Notes: generated from the sequence alone by a model not told the origin. A DNA stretch of 25,606 bases from JAIBJN01 sp035762005 (GCA_035762005.1 DASTQA010000046.1:1-25606); one strand, 5' to 3'; positions 14,769-22,546 are shown, counted from the stretch's first letter. Translations and numbers: made by a program.

Positions 14769-15565
14769 GCTCGCTCCTCAGCCGGATCGCCGTCATCGCG
14801 GCGGGCCTGCCGATCGTGCTCTTCGCGGCCTACTACGGCGGCTGGGCGCTCCTCGTCCTCGTCGCGCTCGGCGCGGTCCTCGCTCTGCACGAGCTCTACC
14901 GGCTGGCCCGCTCGCTCCGGCCTCTCGTCCTCGCCGGCTACGGGGGCGCGCTCGCGGCCATCGCCGGGGCCGCCGCCGGCGGCGCCCGCTGGATGCTCGG
15001 CGGGTTCGTGCTCACGTTGCTCCTCGCGTTCCTCTTCGCCGCCGTCTCGGAGACGCGCCAGTCGACGACGGTCGCGGTGGGCGCGACGGTCCTCGGCGCC
15101 GCGTGGGTCGGCCTCGGGCTCGCGCACCTCGTTCTCCTCCGGGACGAGCCCGACGGGCGGCTGGCGGTCATCACGGTGCTGCTGACCGTGTTCGTCGCGG
15201 ACACGGCTGCCTACCTCGGCGGGCGGCTCGCGGGGCGGCACCGGATGGCGCCCGGGATCTCGCCCGGGAAGACGTGGGAGGGCTTCGTCGCGGGGGTCGC
15301 CGCCGGGATCCTGACCACGTGGTTCGCGACGTACGACCAGGAGCTCTTCGCCGACTCCTGGCGGCCGTTCGTCCTCGGAGGGACGATCGTGCTCGCCGGG
15401 GTGGCCGGCGACCTCTTCGAGTCGATGGTGAAGCGCGACCTCGGCGTGAAGGACTCGGGCCGGCTCCTCCTCGGCCACGGCGGCGTGCTCGACCGGATCG
15501 ACGCGCTCGTCTTCGCCGGGCCGGCCGCCTACTTCGCCTTCGTCGCGCTCGCGCAGGGCTCCTAG
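14765..15565 (+). CDS. cdsA: Phosphatidate cytidylyltransferase
   Basis: Makes CDP-diacylglycerol from CTP and phosphatidate for phospholipid synthesis. The 266-residue membrane protein has about seven or eight hydrophobic helices, starting IAVIAAGLPIVLFAAYYGGW. The family signature lies near the C-terminus: FESMVKRDLGVKDSG then RLLLGHGGVLDRIDALVFAGP, containing the conserved KR, KD and HGGxxDRxD residues. PGISPGKTWEGFVAG matches the conserved cytosolic loop. It overlaps uppS (ATGA); the TAG stop is part of the dxr -10 box. Confidence 0.95.
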   Translation: MSSLLSRIAVIAAGLPIVLFAAYYGGWALLVLVALGAVLALHELYRLARSLRPLVLAGYGGALAAIAGAAAGGARWMLGGFVLTLLLAFLFAAVSETRQSTTVAVGATVLGAAWVGLGLAHLVLLRDEPDGRLAVITVLLTVFVADTAAYLGGRLAGRHRMAPGISPGKTWEGFVAGVAAGILTTWFATYDQELFADSWRPFVLGGTIVLAGVAGDLFESMVKRDLGVKDSGRLLLGHGGVLDRIDALVFAGPAAYFAFVALAQGS

Positions 15566-15568
15566 ACT
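15563..15568 (+). promoter_or_regulatory. -10 box (TAGACT) for dxr, leaderless
   Basis: TAGACT starts with the cdsA stop codon and ends 8 bases before the dxr ATG. No Shine-Dalgarno is present, so an internal leaderless promoter within the operon is likely. Confidence 0.45.
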
Positions 15569-15576
15569 TGGCCGGA

Positions 15577-16644
15577 ATGAAGCGCATCGCCCTGCTCGGC
15601 GCCACGGGCTCGATCGGGCGCCAGGCGCGAGAGATCGTCGCAGAGCGCCCCGAGCTCGAGCTCGTCGCCGCCGCCTCGGGCTCCCGGCCGGTGGACGGCC
15701 TCGCGCCGCTGACGCAGGTGGGCGGCGACCTGACGGAGCTCCTCGAGCGGGCCGAGCCGGACGTCGTCCTGAACGCGGTCGTCGGCTTCGCCGGGCTCCC
15801 GGCCACGCTCTGGGCGCTCGAGCGCGGAGTCGACCTCGCGCTCGCCAACAAGGAGAGCCTCGTCGCCGCCGGCGACCTCGCCCTCGCCGCGCAGGCGCGG
15901 GGCGGGGGGAGGATCCTCCCGGTCGACTCCGAGCACTCGGCCGCCTTCCAGCTCCTCGAAGGACGGGCGCTCGAGGCCGTCGAGTCGCTCGTCCTCACCG
16001 CCTCCGGCGGGCCGTTCCGGGGCCGCAGCCGGACGGAGCTCGCCCGGGTGAGCTCCGCCGAGGCGCTGGCTCACCCGACCTGGAGCATGGGCCCGAAGAT
16101 CACGATCGACTCGGCGACGCTCATGAACAAGGGGCTCGAGCTGATCGAGGCGCACGTCCTCTTCGGCCTGCCGTACGAGCGGATCGAGGTCGTCGTCCAC
16201 CCGACCTCCGTCGTCCACGCGCTCGTGAGCCTGCGCGACGGCGCCTCGCTCGCGCACCTCGGCTACCCCGACATGCGCGTCCCCATCTCGTTCGCGCTCA
16301 CGTACCCGGAGCGGGCGGCGACCCCGGTCGAGCCGCTCGACCTCGCCGGCGGGCTCATCCTCGAGTTCTCGGCGCCCGACGGCGAGGCCTTCCCGTGCCT
16401 CTCCCTCGCGCGCGCGGCCGGGGAGTCGGGCGGGACGGCGCCGTGCGTGCTCAACGCGGCGAACGAGGTCGCCGTCGCCGCGTTCCTCGACGGCGAGCTG
16501 CCTTTCCTCGCCATCCCGGAGGTCGTCGAGCGCACCCTCGCGCAGGTGGACTCGGCGCCCGCCCGGGATCTCGACGACCTTCTCGCGACGGACGCCGAGG
16601 CACGCCGGGCCGCGACGACGCTCACCCGCCAGCTGGTTCACTAA
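15577..16644 (+). CDS. dxr: 1-deoxy-D-xylulose 5-phosphate reductoisomerase
   Basis: Converts DXP to MEP with NADPH, the committing step of the MEP isoprenoid pathway. Motifs: LLGATGSIG (7-14), VVGFAGL, LANKESLVAAG, VDSEHSAAFQ, TASGGPFRG, HPTWSMGPKITIDSATLMNK, HPTSVVHALV and YPDMRVPISFAL; substrate- and metal-binding residues appear intact. The protein is 355 residues, shorter than the usual 380-400. By comparison with E. coli, about 29 residues are missing between GATGSIG and VVGFAGL, in the NADPH-binding domain. The ATG is set by the -10 spacing and family alignment. An RseP-like protease gene follows after 8 bases, the common order. Confidence 0.95.
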   Translation: MKRIALLGATGSIGRQAREIVAERPELELVAAASGSRPVDGLAPLTQVGGDLTELLERAEPDVVLNAVVGFAGLPATLWALERGVDLALANKESLVAAGDLALAAQARGGGRILPVDSEHSAAFQLLEGRALEAVESLVLTASGGPFRGRSRTELARVSSAEALAHPTWSMGPKITIDSATLMNKGLELIEAHVLFGLPYERIEVVVHPTSVVHALVSLRDGASLAHLGYPDMRVPISFALTYPERAATPVEPLDLAGGLILEFSAPDGEAFPCLSLARAAGESGGTAPCVLNAANEVAVAAFLDGELPFLAIPEVVERTLAQVDSAPARDLDDLLATDAEARRAATTLTRQLVH

Positions 16645-16652
16645 GGGGTGTC

Positions 16653-17879
16653 GTGAACCTCGCGGTCGCCATCGGAGGCCTCGCCTTCCTCATCCTCATC
16701 CACGAGGCGGGCCACTTCCTCGTCGCCCTCGCCGTCCGGATGCGCCCCCGGCGCTTCTACATCTTCTTCCCGCCCGCGCTCGTGAAGTGGAAGCGGAACG
16801 GCATCGAGTACGGCATCGGCTCGATCCCGCTCGGGGGCTACGTGAAGATACCCGGGATGCACAAGCCCGCGGCGGGCGACCTCGACGCCTTGCTCGAGCC
16901 TGCGCGCAAGGAGGACCCGCCGCTCGCGGACGCGGCCGAGCCGGTCGAGCGGGCCCTCGCGGAGGAGCGGTTCGCGGACGCGCGCGCCGCCCTGCCGGCG
17001 CTCAGGAGCGCGATCGAGGGCTCGGAGGCCTCGGATGCCGCGAAGAACGCGGCCGGACGCGGGCTGAACGACGTCGAGGACGGGCTCTCGTCCGACGCGT
17101 ACTGGCGCGCACCGGCCTCCAAGCGGATCGCCGTGATCGCGGCGGGCCCGGGCGTGAACCTCGTCTTCGCGATCGTCGCGCTCGCCGCGGTCTTCATGCT
17201 GGGCGTGCCGACGCGGGCCGACCGCGCGGTCGAGGAGGTCTCACCCGGCTCGCCGGCCGCGGCCATGGGGCTGCAGGCGGGCGACCGCATCCTCGCCGTG
17301 AACGGCAGTTCCGGAGACCCGGCCGCTCTCGCCGAGGCGATCCGCGAGAGCGACGGCCGGCCCGTGACCCTGACCGTCGAGCGCGAGGGCGCCCGCCGGA
17401 CGCTCGAGGGGACGCCCCGCCTCGACCCGGAGGACGAGGTGTACCGGCTCGGCTTCGCGTTCACGCTCGCGTACGAGTCGTACGGCCCGCTCGAGTCGGT
17501 CGGGCTCGCGTTCGAGACGACGTGGGAGGTGACGAAGGCGATCGGGGCCTCCCTCGGCCGCATCGTCACGGGGGAGGGCCGCGACGAGGTCGCGAGCGTC
17601 GTCGGCATCACCGCCGTCTCGAGCGAGTCCCTCGAGGCGGGCTTCCGCTACTACCTCCAGGTGCTCGCGTTCATCAGCCTCTCGCTCGCGCTCCTGAACC
17701 TCCTCCCGCTCCTCCCGCTCGACGGCGGCCACATCGCCTTCTCGCTCGCGGAGCGGATCCGCGGCCGCGCGATCCCGCGCGTCGCCTACGAGCGCGCGTC
17801 CGCGATCGGGATCGCGCTCGTCCTCCTCCTCTTCTTCATCGGTCTCTCGAACGACATCGACCGCCTCCGCGGCGGGTAG
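16653..17879 (+). CDS. rseP: Site-2 protease, RseP/RIP family zinc metalloprotease with PDZ domain
   Basis: Intramembrane protease that cuts anti-sigma factors and remnant signal peptides. In the 408-residue product the first helix carries HEAGH at 17-21, followed by the conserved IGSIPLGGYVKIPGM. The AAGPGVNLVFAI helix (about 163-180), a PDZ domain (about 190-270; GSPAAAMGLQAGDRILAVNG) and the third-ligand motif LLPLLPLDGGHIAFSLAE near residue 350 follow. Residues about 70-148 are an Ala/Glu-rich insertion between GGYVKIPGM and YWRAPASKRIAV; E. coli RseP has no similar stretch there. The GTG start lies just after AAGGGGTG. Gene context (dxr before, ispG after) is conserved widely. The substrate is not predictable here. 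Confidence 0.93.
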   Translation: MNLAVAIGGLAFLILIHEAGHFLVALAVRMRPRRFYIFFPPALVKWKRNGIEYGIGSIPLGGYVKIPGMHKPAAGDLDALLEPARKEDPPLADAAEPVERALAEERFADARAALPALRSAIEGSEASDAAKNAAGRGLNDVEDGLSSDAYWRAPASKRIAVIAAGPGVNLVFAIVALAAVFMLGVPTRADRAVEEVSPGSPAAAMGLQAGDRILAVNGSSGDPAALAEAIRESDGRPVTLTVEREGARRTLEGTPRLDPEDEVYRLGFAFTLAYESYGPLESVGLAFETTWEVTKAIGASLGRIVTGEGRDEVASVVGITAVSSESLEAGFRYYLQVLAFISLSLALLNLLPLLPLDGGHIAFSLAERIRGRAIPRVAYERASAIGIALVLLLFFIGLSNDIDRLRGG

Positions 17880-17906
17880 CCGAACGCCGGGATACACGGC
17901 GTCCGC

Positions 17907-17922
17907 GTGACGGGACCGTCAC
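17907..17922. repeat. Inverted repeat GTGACGG-GA-CCGTCAC
   Basis: Perfect 7+7 inverted repeat 27 bases after the rseP stop. It shares GTGAC/GTCAC ends with the dispersed palindrome 73 bases further on. There is no T-tract, so it is a poor intrinsic terminator; it could be an operator or a variant of the repeat. Confidence 0.5.
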
Positions 17923-17994
17923 AGCTTCCGCATACCGGCGACCGCGCGCCCCGGCGAGAGCACGAGCAGAGCGCGTCTCCAGCCGGCGGGGAGC

Positions 17995-18015
17995 CACGTG
18001 ACACGGTGTCACTTG
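17995..18015. repeat. Dispersed palindromic repeat, copy 3
   Basis: Core GTGACACGGTGTCAC (17998-18012), identical to copy 1. The left flank is CAC and the right flank TTG, one mismatched pair in 10. Outer GAGC and GCTC also pair, extending the potential stem. It lies between rseP and ispG, about 150 bases before the ispG start. Confidence 0.8.
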
Positions 18016-18149
18016 AGCTCGTCAGCGGCGGAGTCGGGCGCGGCCGGGCACGCCAGGCGACCGGCCGGTGCCGGCCCGGCCTCCCGAAGCCGCACGTGGC
18101 GCATCGGCGGCTGCCGCCCACCACGGCCGGAGCCCGGAGCGCGCCCCGT

Positions 18150-18155
18150 TACACT
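18150..18155 (+). promoter_or_regulatory. -10 box (TACACT) for ispG, leaderless
   Basis: TACACT ends 8 bases before the ATG at 18164. The bases between (TCCGCGGG) closely resemble those after the yggT -10 box. No Shine-Dalgarno is present. Confidence 0.5.
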
Positions 18156-18163
18156 TCCGCGGG

Positions 18164-19294
18164 ATGGCGAGCGAGCGCCAAATCAGGGTCGGCGGCGTCC
18201 CGATCGGCGGCGGCGCGCCCGTCGTCGTGCAGTCGATGACGCTGACGAAGACGCATGACGTCGACGCGACGATGGCGCAGATCGGCGAGCTCGTCTCCGC
18301 GGGGTGCGAGCTCGTGCGGGTCGCCGTGCCGAAGAACGAGGACGCCGAGGCGCTCGCGAAGCTCGTCTACCTCTCGCCCGTCCCTCTGATCGCGGACATC
18401 CACTTCAACGCCTCCCTCGCGCTCAAGGCGGTCGAGGCGGGCGTCGCCGCCGTGCGCATCAATCCTGGGAACATCGGCGGAGCGGACAAGACCGCCATGG
18501 TCGTGAAGGCCGCCAAGGCGAAGGGCATCCCGATGCGGATCGGGGCGAACTCGGGCTCGCTCCCGAAGCACCTCCTCGAGCTCGCCCGCGAGGACACCGC
18601 CGCCGCCCTCGTCGAGGAGGCGCTCGAGCAGGTGCGCCTGCTCGAGAGCATGGACTTCTACGACTTCAAGATCTCCGTGAAGTCGAGCTCCGTGCCGACC
18701 ATGATCCGGGCCTACCGGCTGCTCGCCGAGCGCGCCCCCTACCCGCTCCACCTCGGGGTCACGGAGGCCGGCCCGCCCTCGACCGGCGCGGTGAAGAGCG
18801 CGGTCGGCGTCGGGAGCCTCCTCATGGACGGCATCGGGGACACGATCCGCATCTCGCTGACGGCCGACCCGGTCGAGGAGGTTCGGGTCGCCTGGGAGAT
18901 CCTCAAGTCGCTCGGCCTGCGCGAGCGCGGCCCGGTGATGATCGCGTGCCCCTCCTGCGGCCGCGACAACGTCGGCGTCTGGCACCTCGCCGAGGCGGTC
19001 GAGGAGCGCCTGCGCGACTACCGGCAGGCCTTCGAGGTCGCCGTCATGGGCTGCGCGGTCAACGGTCCCGGCGAGGCGGGCGACGCGGACTTCGGCATCG
19101 CCGGCGGGCGCGACACGGGCTTCATCTACGCGCACGGCCGCGTGCTCCGGAAGGTCGAGTCCGACGTGCTCGTCGAGGAGCTCTTCCGCGAGATCGACCA
19201 CTGGATCGAGGGCGGCATGGTGCGGCCGAAGCGTCTGAAGCTGGCCAAGCCGGCGGCCCTCATGATGGCCGAAGCGGCTCAGCGGCCGTCGTAG
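18164..19294 (+). CDS. ispG: 4-hydroxy-3-methylbut-2-en-1-yl diphosphate synthase (IspG/GcpE)
   Basis: Iron-sulfur enzyme that reduces MEcPP to HMBPP, the penultimate MEP step; it works in one pathway with Dxr encoded just upstream. The 376-residue product has an N-terminal TIM barrel (IRVGGVPIGGGAPVVVQSM, GCELVRVAVP, IADIHFN, VRINPGNIG, RIGANSGSLP, HLGVTEAGP) and a C-terminal 4Fe-4S domain with C262, C265 (CPSCGR) and C297 (MGCAVNGPGEA). All three cluster ligands and the following Glu are present. The ATG is fixed by family length and by the -10 box; an in-frame extension upstream is non-conserved spacer. Confidence 0.96.
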   Translation: MASERQIRVGGVPIGGGAPVVVQSMTLTKTHDVDATMAQIGELVSAGCELVRVAVPKNEDAEALAKLVYLSPVPLIADIHFNASLALKAVEAGVAAVRINPGNIGGADKTAMVVKAAKAKGIPMRIGANSGSLPKHLLELAREDTAAALVEEALEQVRLLESMDFYDFKISVKSSSVPTMIRAYRLLAERAPYPLHLGVTEAGPPSTGAVKSAVGVGSLLMDGIGDTIRISLTADPVEEVRVAWEILKSLGLRERGPVMIACPSCGRDNVGVWHLAEAVEERLRDYRQAFEVAVMGCAVNGPGEAGDADFGIAGGRDTGFIYAHGRVLRKVESDVLVEELFREIDHWIEGGMVRPKRLKLAKPAALMMAEAAQRPS

Positions 19295-19306
19295 GCAGGA
19301 GGCAGG

Positions 19307-20986
19307 GTGAAGGCCTCCAACCTCTTCCTCCCGACGCTGCGGGAGGATCCCGGCGACGCCGAGGCGGTCAGCCACAAGCTGCTCGTCCGCGGCGGCTACA
19401 TCCGCCAGGTGAGCGCCGGGATCTGGACCTTCCTGCCGCTCGGCTGGCGCGTCCACGAGAACGTCGTTCGGATCGTCCGCGAGGAGATGGACGCGATCGG
19501 CGGGCAGGAGATGCTCATGCCGGTGCTCACGCCCGCGGAGCTCTGGCAGCTGAGCGGACGCTACGAGATCCCCGAGGTGTTCAAGTTCGCCGACCGGGCC
19601 GGGCGGCCGCTCGTCCTGCCGATGACGCACGAGGAGACAGTCACGTTCCACGCCCGGGAGATCAGCTCCTACCGCCAGCTTCCCCAGATCCTCTACCACT
19701 TCCAGACGAAGGAGCGCGACGAGCCGCGCCCCCGCGGCGGCCTCCTCCGCGTCCGCGAGTTCATCATGAAGGACTCCTACTCGTTCGACCGCGACGAGGA
19801 GGGCCTCGAGAGGAGCTTCCGGCTCCACGAGGCGGCCTACCACCGCATCTTCGAGCGCTGCGGCATCGAGTACTCCGCCGTCCAGGCCGAGAGCGGGATG
19901 ATGGGCGGGAGCGCGAGCGCGGACTTCCTCGCGCCCGCCGGCTCGGGCGAGAACACGCTCGTCACCTGCGAGGAGTGCGACTACGCGGCCGACCTCGAGA
20001 TCGCCCGCGGCGTCCCGCGCGCGCCCGAGTGGCCGCCGCGGCTCGACGCTCCCGAGGAGGTCGAGACCCCGGGCGTGACGACGATCGAGGGTCTCGCCGG
20101 CTTCCTCGATCTCGACGCGGCCGCGACGTCGAAGGCGATGCCCGTCGTGACGACGGACGGGACGCTCGTCCTCGCCCTGATCCGGGGGGACGACCGGCTG
20201 AACGAGAGCAAGCTCGTCGGCGTGCTCGGCGCCGCCTTCCGGCCCGCGAACGACGAGGAGATCCGCGCCTCCTTCGGCGCGGCGGGGGGCTCCCTCGGAC
20301 CGGTCGGCGTCGACGTCGAGGTCGTCGCCGACGAGACGCTGCGGGACGGACGCTTCGTCGCGGGCGCGAACCGCGACGGCTTCCACCTGCGCGGGGTCGA
20401 GGCCGGGCGGGACTACGAGGCCCGCTTCGCCGACCTGCGCGAGGCGAGGGAGGACGACCGCTGCCCGCGCTGCGGCGGGCGCCTGCGGTTCCAGACGGCC
20501 ATCGAGGTGGGGCACATCTTCAAGCTGGGGACGCACTACTCCGTGCCGCTGCAGGCGACCTTCCTCGACGAGAAGGGGACCGAGCGTCCCCTCGTCATGG
20601 GGAGCTACGGCATCGGGCCGGGGCGGATCATGGCCGCCGCGGTCGAGCAGCGACACGACGAGCACGGGATCGCGTGGCCGCGTTCGCTCGCCCCGTACGA
20701 GGTCGAGGTGGTCGTCATCGGCGCGGCGGGCCCGGAGGCCGCGGCGACGGCCGAGCGCCTCGCCGCCGAGCTGGAGGCCGCCGGCCACTCGGTCCTCCTC
20801 GACGACCGGGATCTGCGCCCGGGCGAGAAGTTCGCCGACGCCGACCTGTTCGGCGCGCCCGTCCGCGTCACGGTGGGGAAGAAGACGCTCGAGGACGGGC
20901 GGGCCGACGTGCTCGTCCGCCGCGGTCGCGCGGAGGAGCGCGTCCTCGTCGACACCGTGGCCCACCACGTGAAGGAGGTCCTCTGA
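19307..20986 (+). CDS. proS: Prolyl-tRNA synthetase (bacterial type, with editing insertion)
   Basis: Charges tRNA-Pro. The 559-residue product has class II motif 1 (GIWTFLPLGWRVHENV), motif 2 (RDEPRPRGGLLRVREFIMKD) and motif 3 (GSYGIGPGRIMAAAVEQ). Between motifs 2 and 3 is a YbaK-like editing insertion (about residues 230-385, TSKAMPVVTTDG and RGDDRLNESKL) that removes mischarged alanine in this family, then a CPRCGG knuckle. A C-terminal anticodon-binding domain follows (VEVVVIG ... LLDDRDLRPGEKFADADL). AGGAGG at 19297-19302 precedes the GTG start by 4 bases. A tRNA-Pro gene lies 1.4 kb downstream. The stop overlaps the next ATG. Confidence 0.96.
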   Translation: MKASNLFLPTLREDPGDAEAVSHKLLVRGGYIRQVSAGIWTFLPLGWRVHENVVRIVREEMDAIGGQEMLMPVLTPAELWQLSGRYEIPEVFKFADRAGRPLVLPMTHEETVTFHAREISSYRQLPQILYHFQTKERDEPRPRGGLLRVREFIMKDSYSFDRDEEGLERSFRLHEAAYHRIFERCGIEYSAVQAESGMMGGSASADFLAPAGSGENTLVTCEECDYAADLEIARGVPRAPEWPPRLDAPEEVETPGVTTIEGLAGFLDLDAAATSKAMPVVTTDGTLVLALIRGDDRLNESKLVGVLGAAFRPANDEEIRASFGAAGGSLGPVGVDVEVVADETLRDGRFVAGANRDGFHLRGVEAGRDYEARFADLREAREDDRCPRCGGRLRFQTAIEVGHIFKLGTHYSVPLQATFLDEKGTERPLVMGSYGIGPGRIMAAAVEQRHDEHGIAWPRSLAPYEVEVVVIGAAGPEAAATAERLAAELEAAGHSVLLDDRDLRPGEKFADADLFGAPVRVTVGKKTLEDGRADVLVRRGRAEERVLVDTVAHHVKEVL

Positions 20987-21285
20987 TGGCGAGGAAGCGG
21001 CGCTTCTCGACCGAGCCCTTCGGCGTGACGGTCGCGTCGCTCATGGCGGAGCGCGGCGTCACCTACCGCGGGCTCGCCGCGAAGACCGGTCTCTCCGCGG
21101 GCTACCTCAACCACCTCGTCCACGGCAACCGGCCCGTGCCGTCGGACGAGGTGATCGAGACGCTCGCGAAGGCGCTCAAGGTGGAACCGGCGCACTTCCG
21201 TGAGTACCGGATCCGGACGATCACCGCCCGCCTCGAGCGGATGCCCGAGCTCGTCGACAGGCTCTACCGCCGGCTCGAGGGCTGA
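20986..21285 (+). CDS. XRE-family helix-turn-helix protein
   Basis: Small DNA-binding protein of 99 residues. The HTH is clear at about 19-70: LMAERGVTYRGLAAKTGLSAGYLNHLVHG, then NRPVPSDEVIETLAKALKVEP and HFREYR. The C-terminal ~25 residues form a basic helix with no known domain. The start overlaps the proS stop (TGATG), with AAGGAGGT 7 bases before the ATG, so it should be translated with proS. The target is unknown; the close linkage suggests it is expressed constitutively with the operon. A hairpin follows 1 base after the stop codon. Confidence 0.85.
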   Translation: MARKRRFSTEPFGVTVASLMAERGVTYRGLAAKTGLSAGYLNHLVHGNRPVPSDEVIETLAKALKVEPAHFREYRIRTITARLERMPELVDRLYRRLEG

Positions 21286-21286
21286 G

Positions 21287-21323
21287 CCCGAGGCCCGACC
21301 TCGGGTGGAGGGCCAGGTCCTCC
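21287..21323. terminator. Paired hairpins between convergent genes
   Basis: CCCGAGG-cccga-CCTCGGG (21287-21305) is a perfect 7-base stem right after the XRE gene. GGAGG-gccaggt-CCTCC (21307-21323) follows. The gene on the other strand ends at 21329, so these sit at the convergence point and could stop transcription from both sides. Neither has a T-tract. Confidence 0.5.
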
Positions 21324-21328
21324 CGCCG

Positions 21329-22150
21329 TCAGAGGCGGCCGGGCCGCGTCGAGGAGACCCACTCGACGACGGCGACGATCGTCCAGGCGAGCGCCATCGC
21401 GAGCGCGATCGCGGCCACGGGCAGCTCCGCCTGCCACACGCCGACGGCGACGGCGACGATGAAGGCGGCCTCCAGCAGGAACCGCTTCGCACGGGAGGAG
21501 TGTCCCCGCCGGGGAGCGGCGGGAGCCGGCTGGGCGTCGGCGGCGGCCGGCGGCGAGGCCGGCGGCATCGGACGCGGGCCGCCCGAGCTCGGCGCGGGCG
21601 CGGACGCTGCCTGCGGCGGCAGCCAGATCTCCCGCCTGGCGAGCTCGTCCACCTGCTGCGAGAGCTCGCTCACGCGCCGGCCCAGGTCGGTCACGGCCGG
21701 CGCTGGGGCGGAAGCGTGCTGCTCCGCGGAGGCCTGCGGGCGACCCTCGAGCTCCGCGAGGCGCACGCGCAGGTCGGCGAGCTCGTTCGTGAGGCGCAGG
21801 CTCTCCGCCTGCACGGTGAGCGCCCGGAACTGCGCGATCTCCTGGGACTGCCGCTCGAAGCGGTCGAGCACCTCGCGGAAGAGCGTCGCGAGCATGTCCT
21901 CGGGCCGCTCGACCTCGGCGAGCTCCCCGCCCGTCGCGGGGCGGGGGAGGGGCGGGGACGCGGGGGCGCTGCGCGGGGGCCCTCCGGCCGCCTCCGCGAC
22001 CAACCCGGCACGGACGAGCTCCGAGCGGGGGATGCGCCGCCGGCCGTTTCGCACGACCGAGCGCAGCGAGCCTCGCTCGACCCGTCGTGCGATCGCCTTC
22101 CGGCTCATACCGGTGAGATCGGCCGCCTCGCTGATCGTGTACGTCCGCAT
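21329..22150 (-). CDS. Membrane-anchored helix-turn-helix (MerR/excisionase-like) coiled-coil protein
   Basis: 273 residues. N-terminal winged-HTH of MerR/excisionase type (YTISEAADLTGMSRKAIARR then VERGSLRSVVRNGRRRIPRSEL, about 3-50). Then a Pro-rich linker, a long coiled coil (about 85-137, MLATLFREVLDRFERQSQEI ... LAELEG), a second short coil (about 153-172), a second Pro/Ala-rich linker (about 178-212), a basic RRGHSSRAKR, and two hydrophobic helices at about 224-239 and 243-264. The membrane segments are C-terminal, so the HTH should face the cytosol and contact DNA near the membrane. No homologous function is recognised. The ATG at 22150 starts the HTH exactly. It is convergent with the proS/XRE transcript and divergent from tRNA-Pro. 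Confidence 0.82.
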   Translation of the reverse strand: MRTYTISEAADLTGMSRKAIARRVERGSLRSVVRNGRRRIPRSELVRAGLVAEAAGGPPRSAPASPPLPRPATGGELAEVERPEDMLATLFREVLDRFERQSQEIAQFRALTVQAESLRLTNELADLRVRLAELEGRPQASAEQHASAPAPAVTDLGRRVSELSQQVDELARREIWLPPQAASAPAPSSGGPRPMPPASPPAAADAQPAPAAPRRGHSSRAKRFLLEAAFIVAVAVGVWQAELPVAAIALAMALAWTIVAVVEWVSSTRPGRL

Positions 22151-22381
22151 CGTGCGTCCCCGGACGGTGGATTCTGCCGCAGCCGCCGCAGGGGGGCAAG
22201 CCGCGGCCGTTCCCCGGGGGCGCCCCGCCGGGGTCGCGAGGCGGGGACGGCGGGGTGGCCGGCGGGTACCCCGCGGCCTTCGCCGGCCCCGCGGCGCGGC
22301 GGCCGGGGTCTCTGGGCCCCGGCTCTGTGCGACCTCCGGTCGGGGGACTTCCGCCTGTCCCCGCGCAGGCCGAGCCGGCGC

Positions 22382-22387
22382 TAGGAT
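22382..22387 (+). promoter_or_regulatory. Candidate -10 box (TAGGAT) for tRNA-Pro
   Basis: TAGGAT ends 10 bases before the first base of the tRNA. The 247-base stretch between the HTH gene and the tRNA (22151-22397) is otherwise extremely GC-rich, with no gene seen. Confidence 0.45.
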
Positions 22388-22397
22388 GGGGAGATCG

Positions 22398-22475
22398 CGG
22401 GGCGTGGCGCAGCCTGGTTAGCGCGCTAGTCTGGGGGACTAGAGGTCCCCGGTTCAAATCCGGGCGCCCCGACCA
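22398..22475 (+). tRNA. tRNA-Pro (anticodon GGG)
   Basis: Full cloverleaf: acceptor CGGGGCG pairs with CGCCCCG, the D-arm GCGC pairs with GCGC, the anticodon stem CTAGT pairs with ACTAG around the loop CTGGGGG (anticodon GGG, reads CCC), and the T-arm is CCCGG-TTCAAAT-CCGGG. The A discriminator is followed by an encoded CCA (22473-22475). The 3' half is a typical integration target; an integrase remnant lies 72 bases downstream. Confidence 0.97.
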
Positions 22476-22478
22476 AGA

Positions 22479-22504
22479 GAAACCCCCGCTTCCGCGGGGG
22501 TTTC
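22479..22504 (+). terminator. Intrinsic terminator after tRNA-Pro
   Basis: An 11-base perfect stem GAAACCCCCGC-TTCC-GCGGGGGTTTC directly follows the tRNA. The T-run lies inside the descending arm, as is usual in very GC-rich genomes. Confidence 0.85.
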
Positions 22505-22546
22505 GTGTTCTCGGGCTCGGCCGGTGGGCGGGCCGGGCGCGCCCAA

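Noticed and set aside
18068..18163. Earlier ATG for ispG
   Set aside because: It would add 32 non-conserved residues and lies upstream of the TACACT box; IspG proteins start near the chosen ATG.
18149..20968. 939-codon minus-strand ORF antisense to ispG and proS
   Set aside because: Antisense shadow of two well-identified genes; composition is low-complexity Asp/Leu/Arg/Glu/Val.
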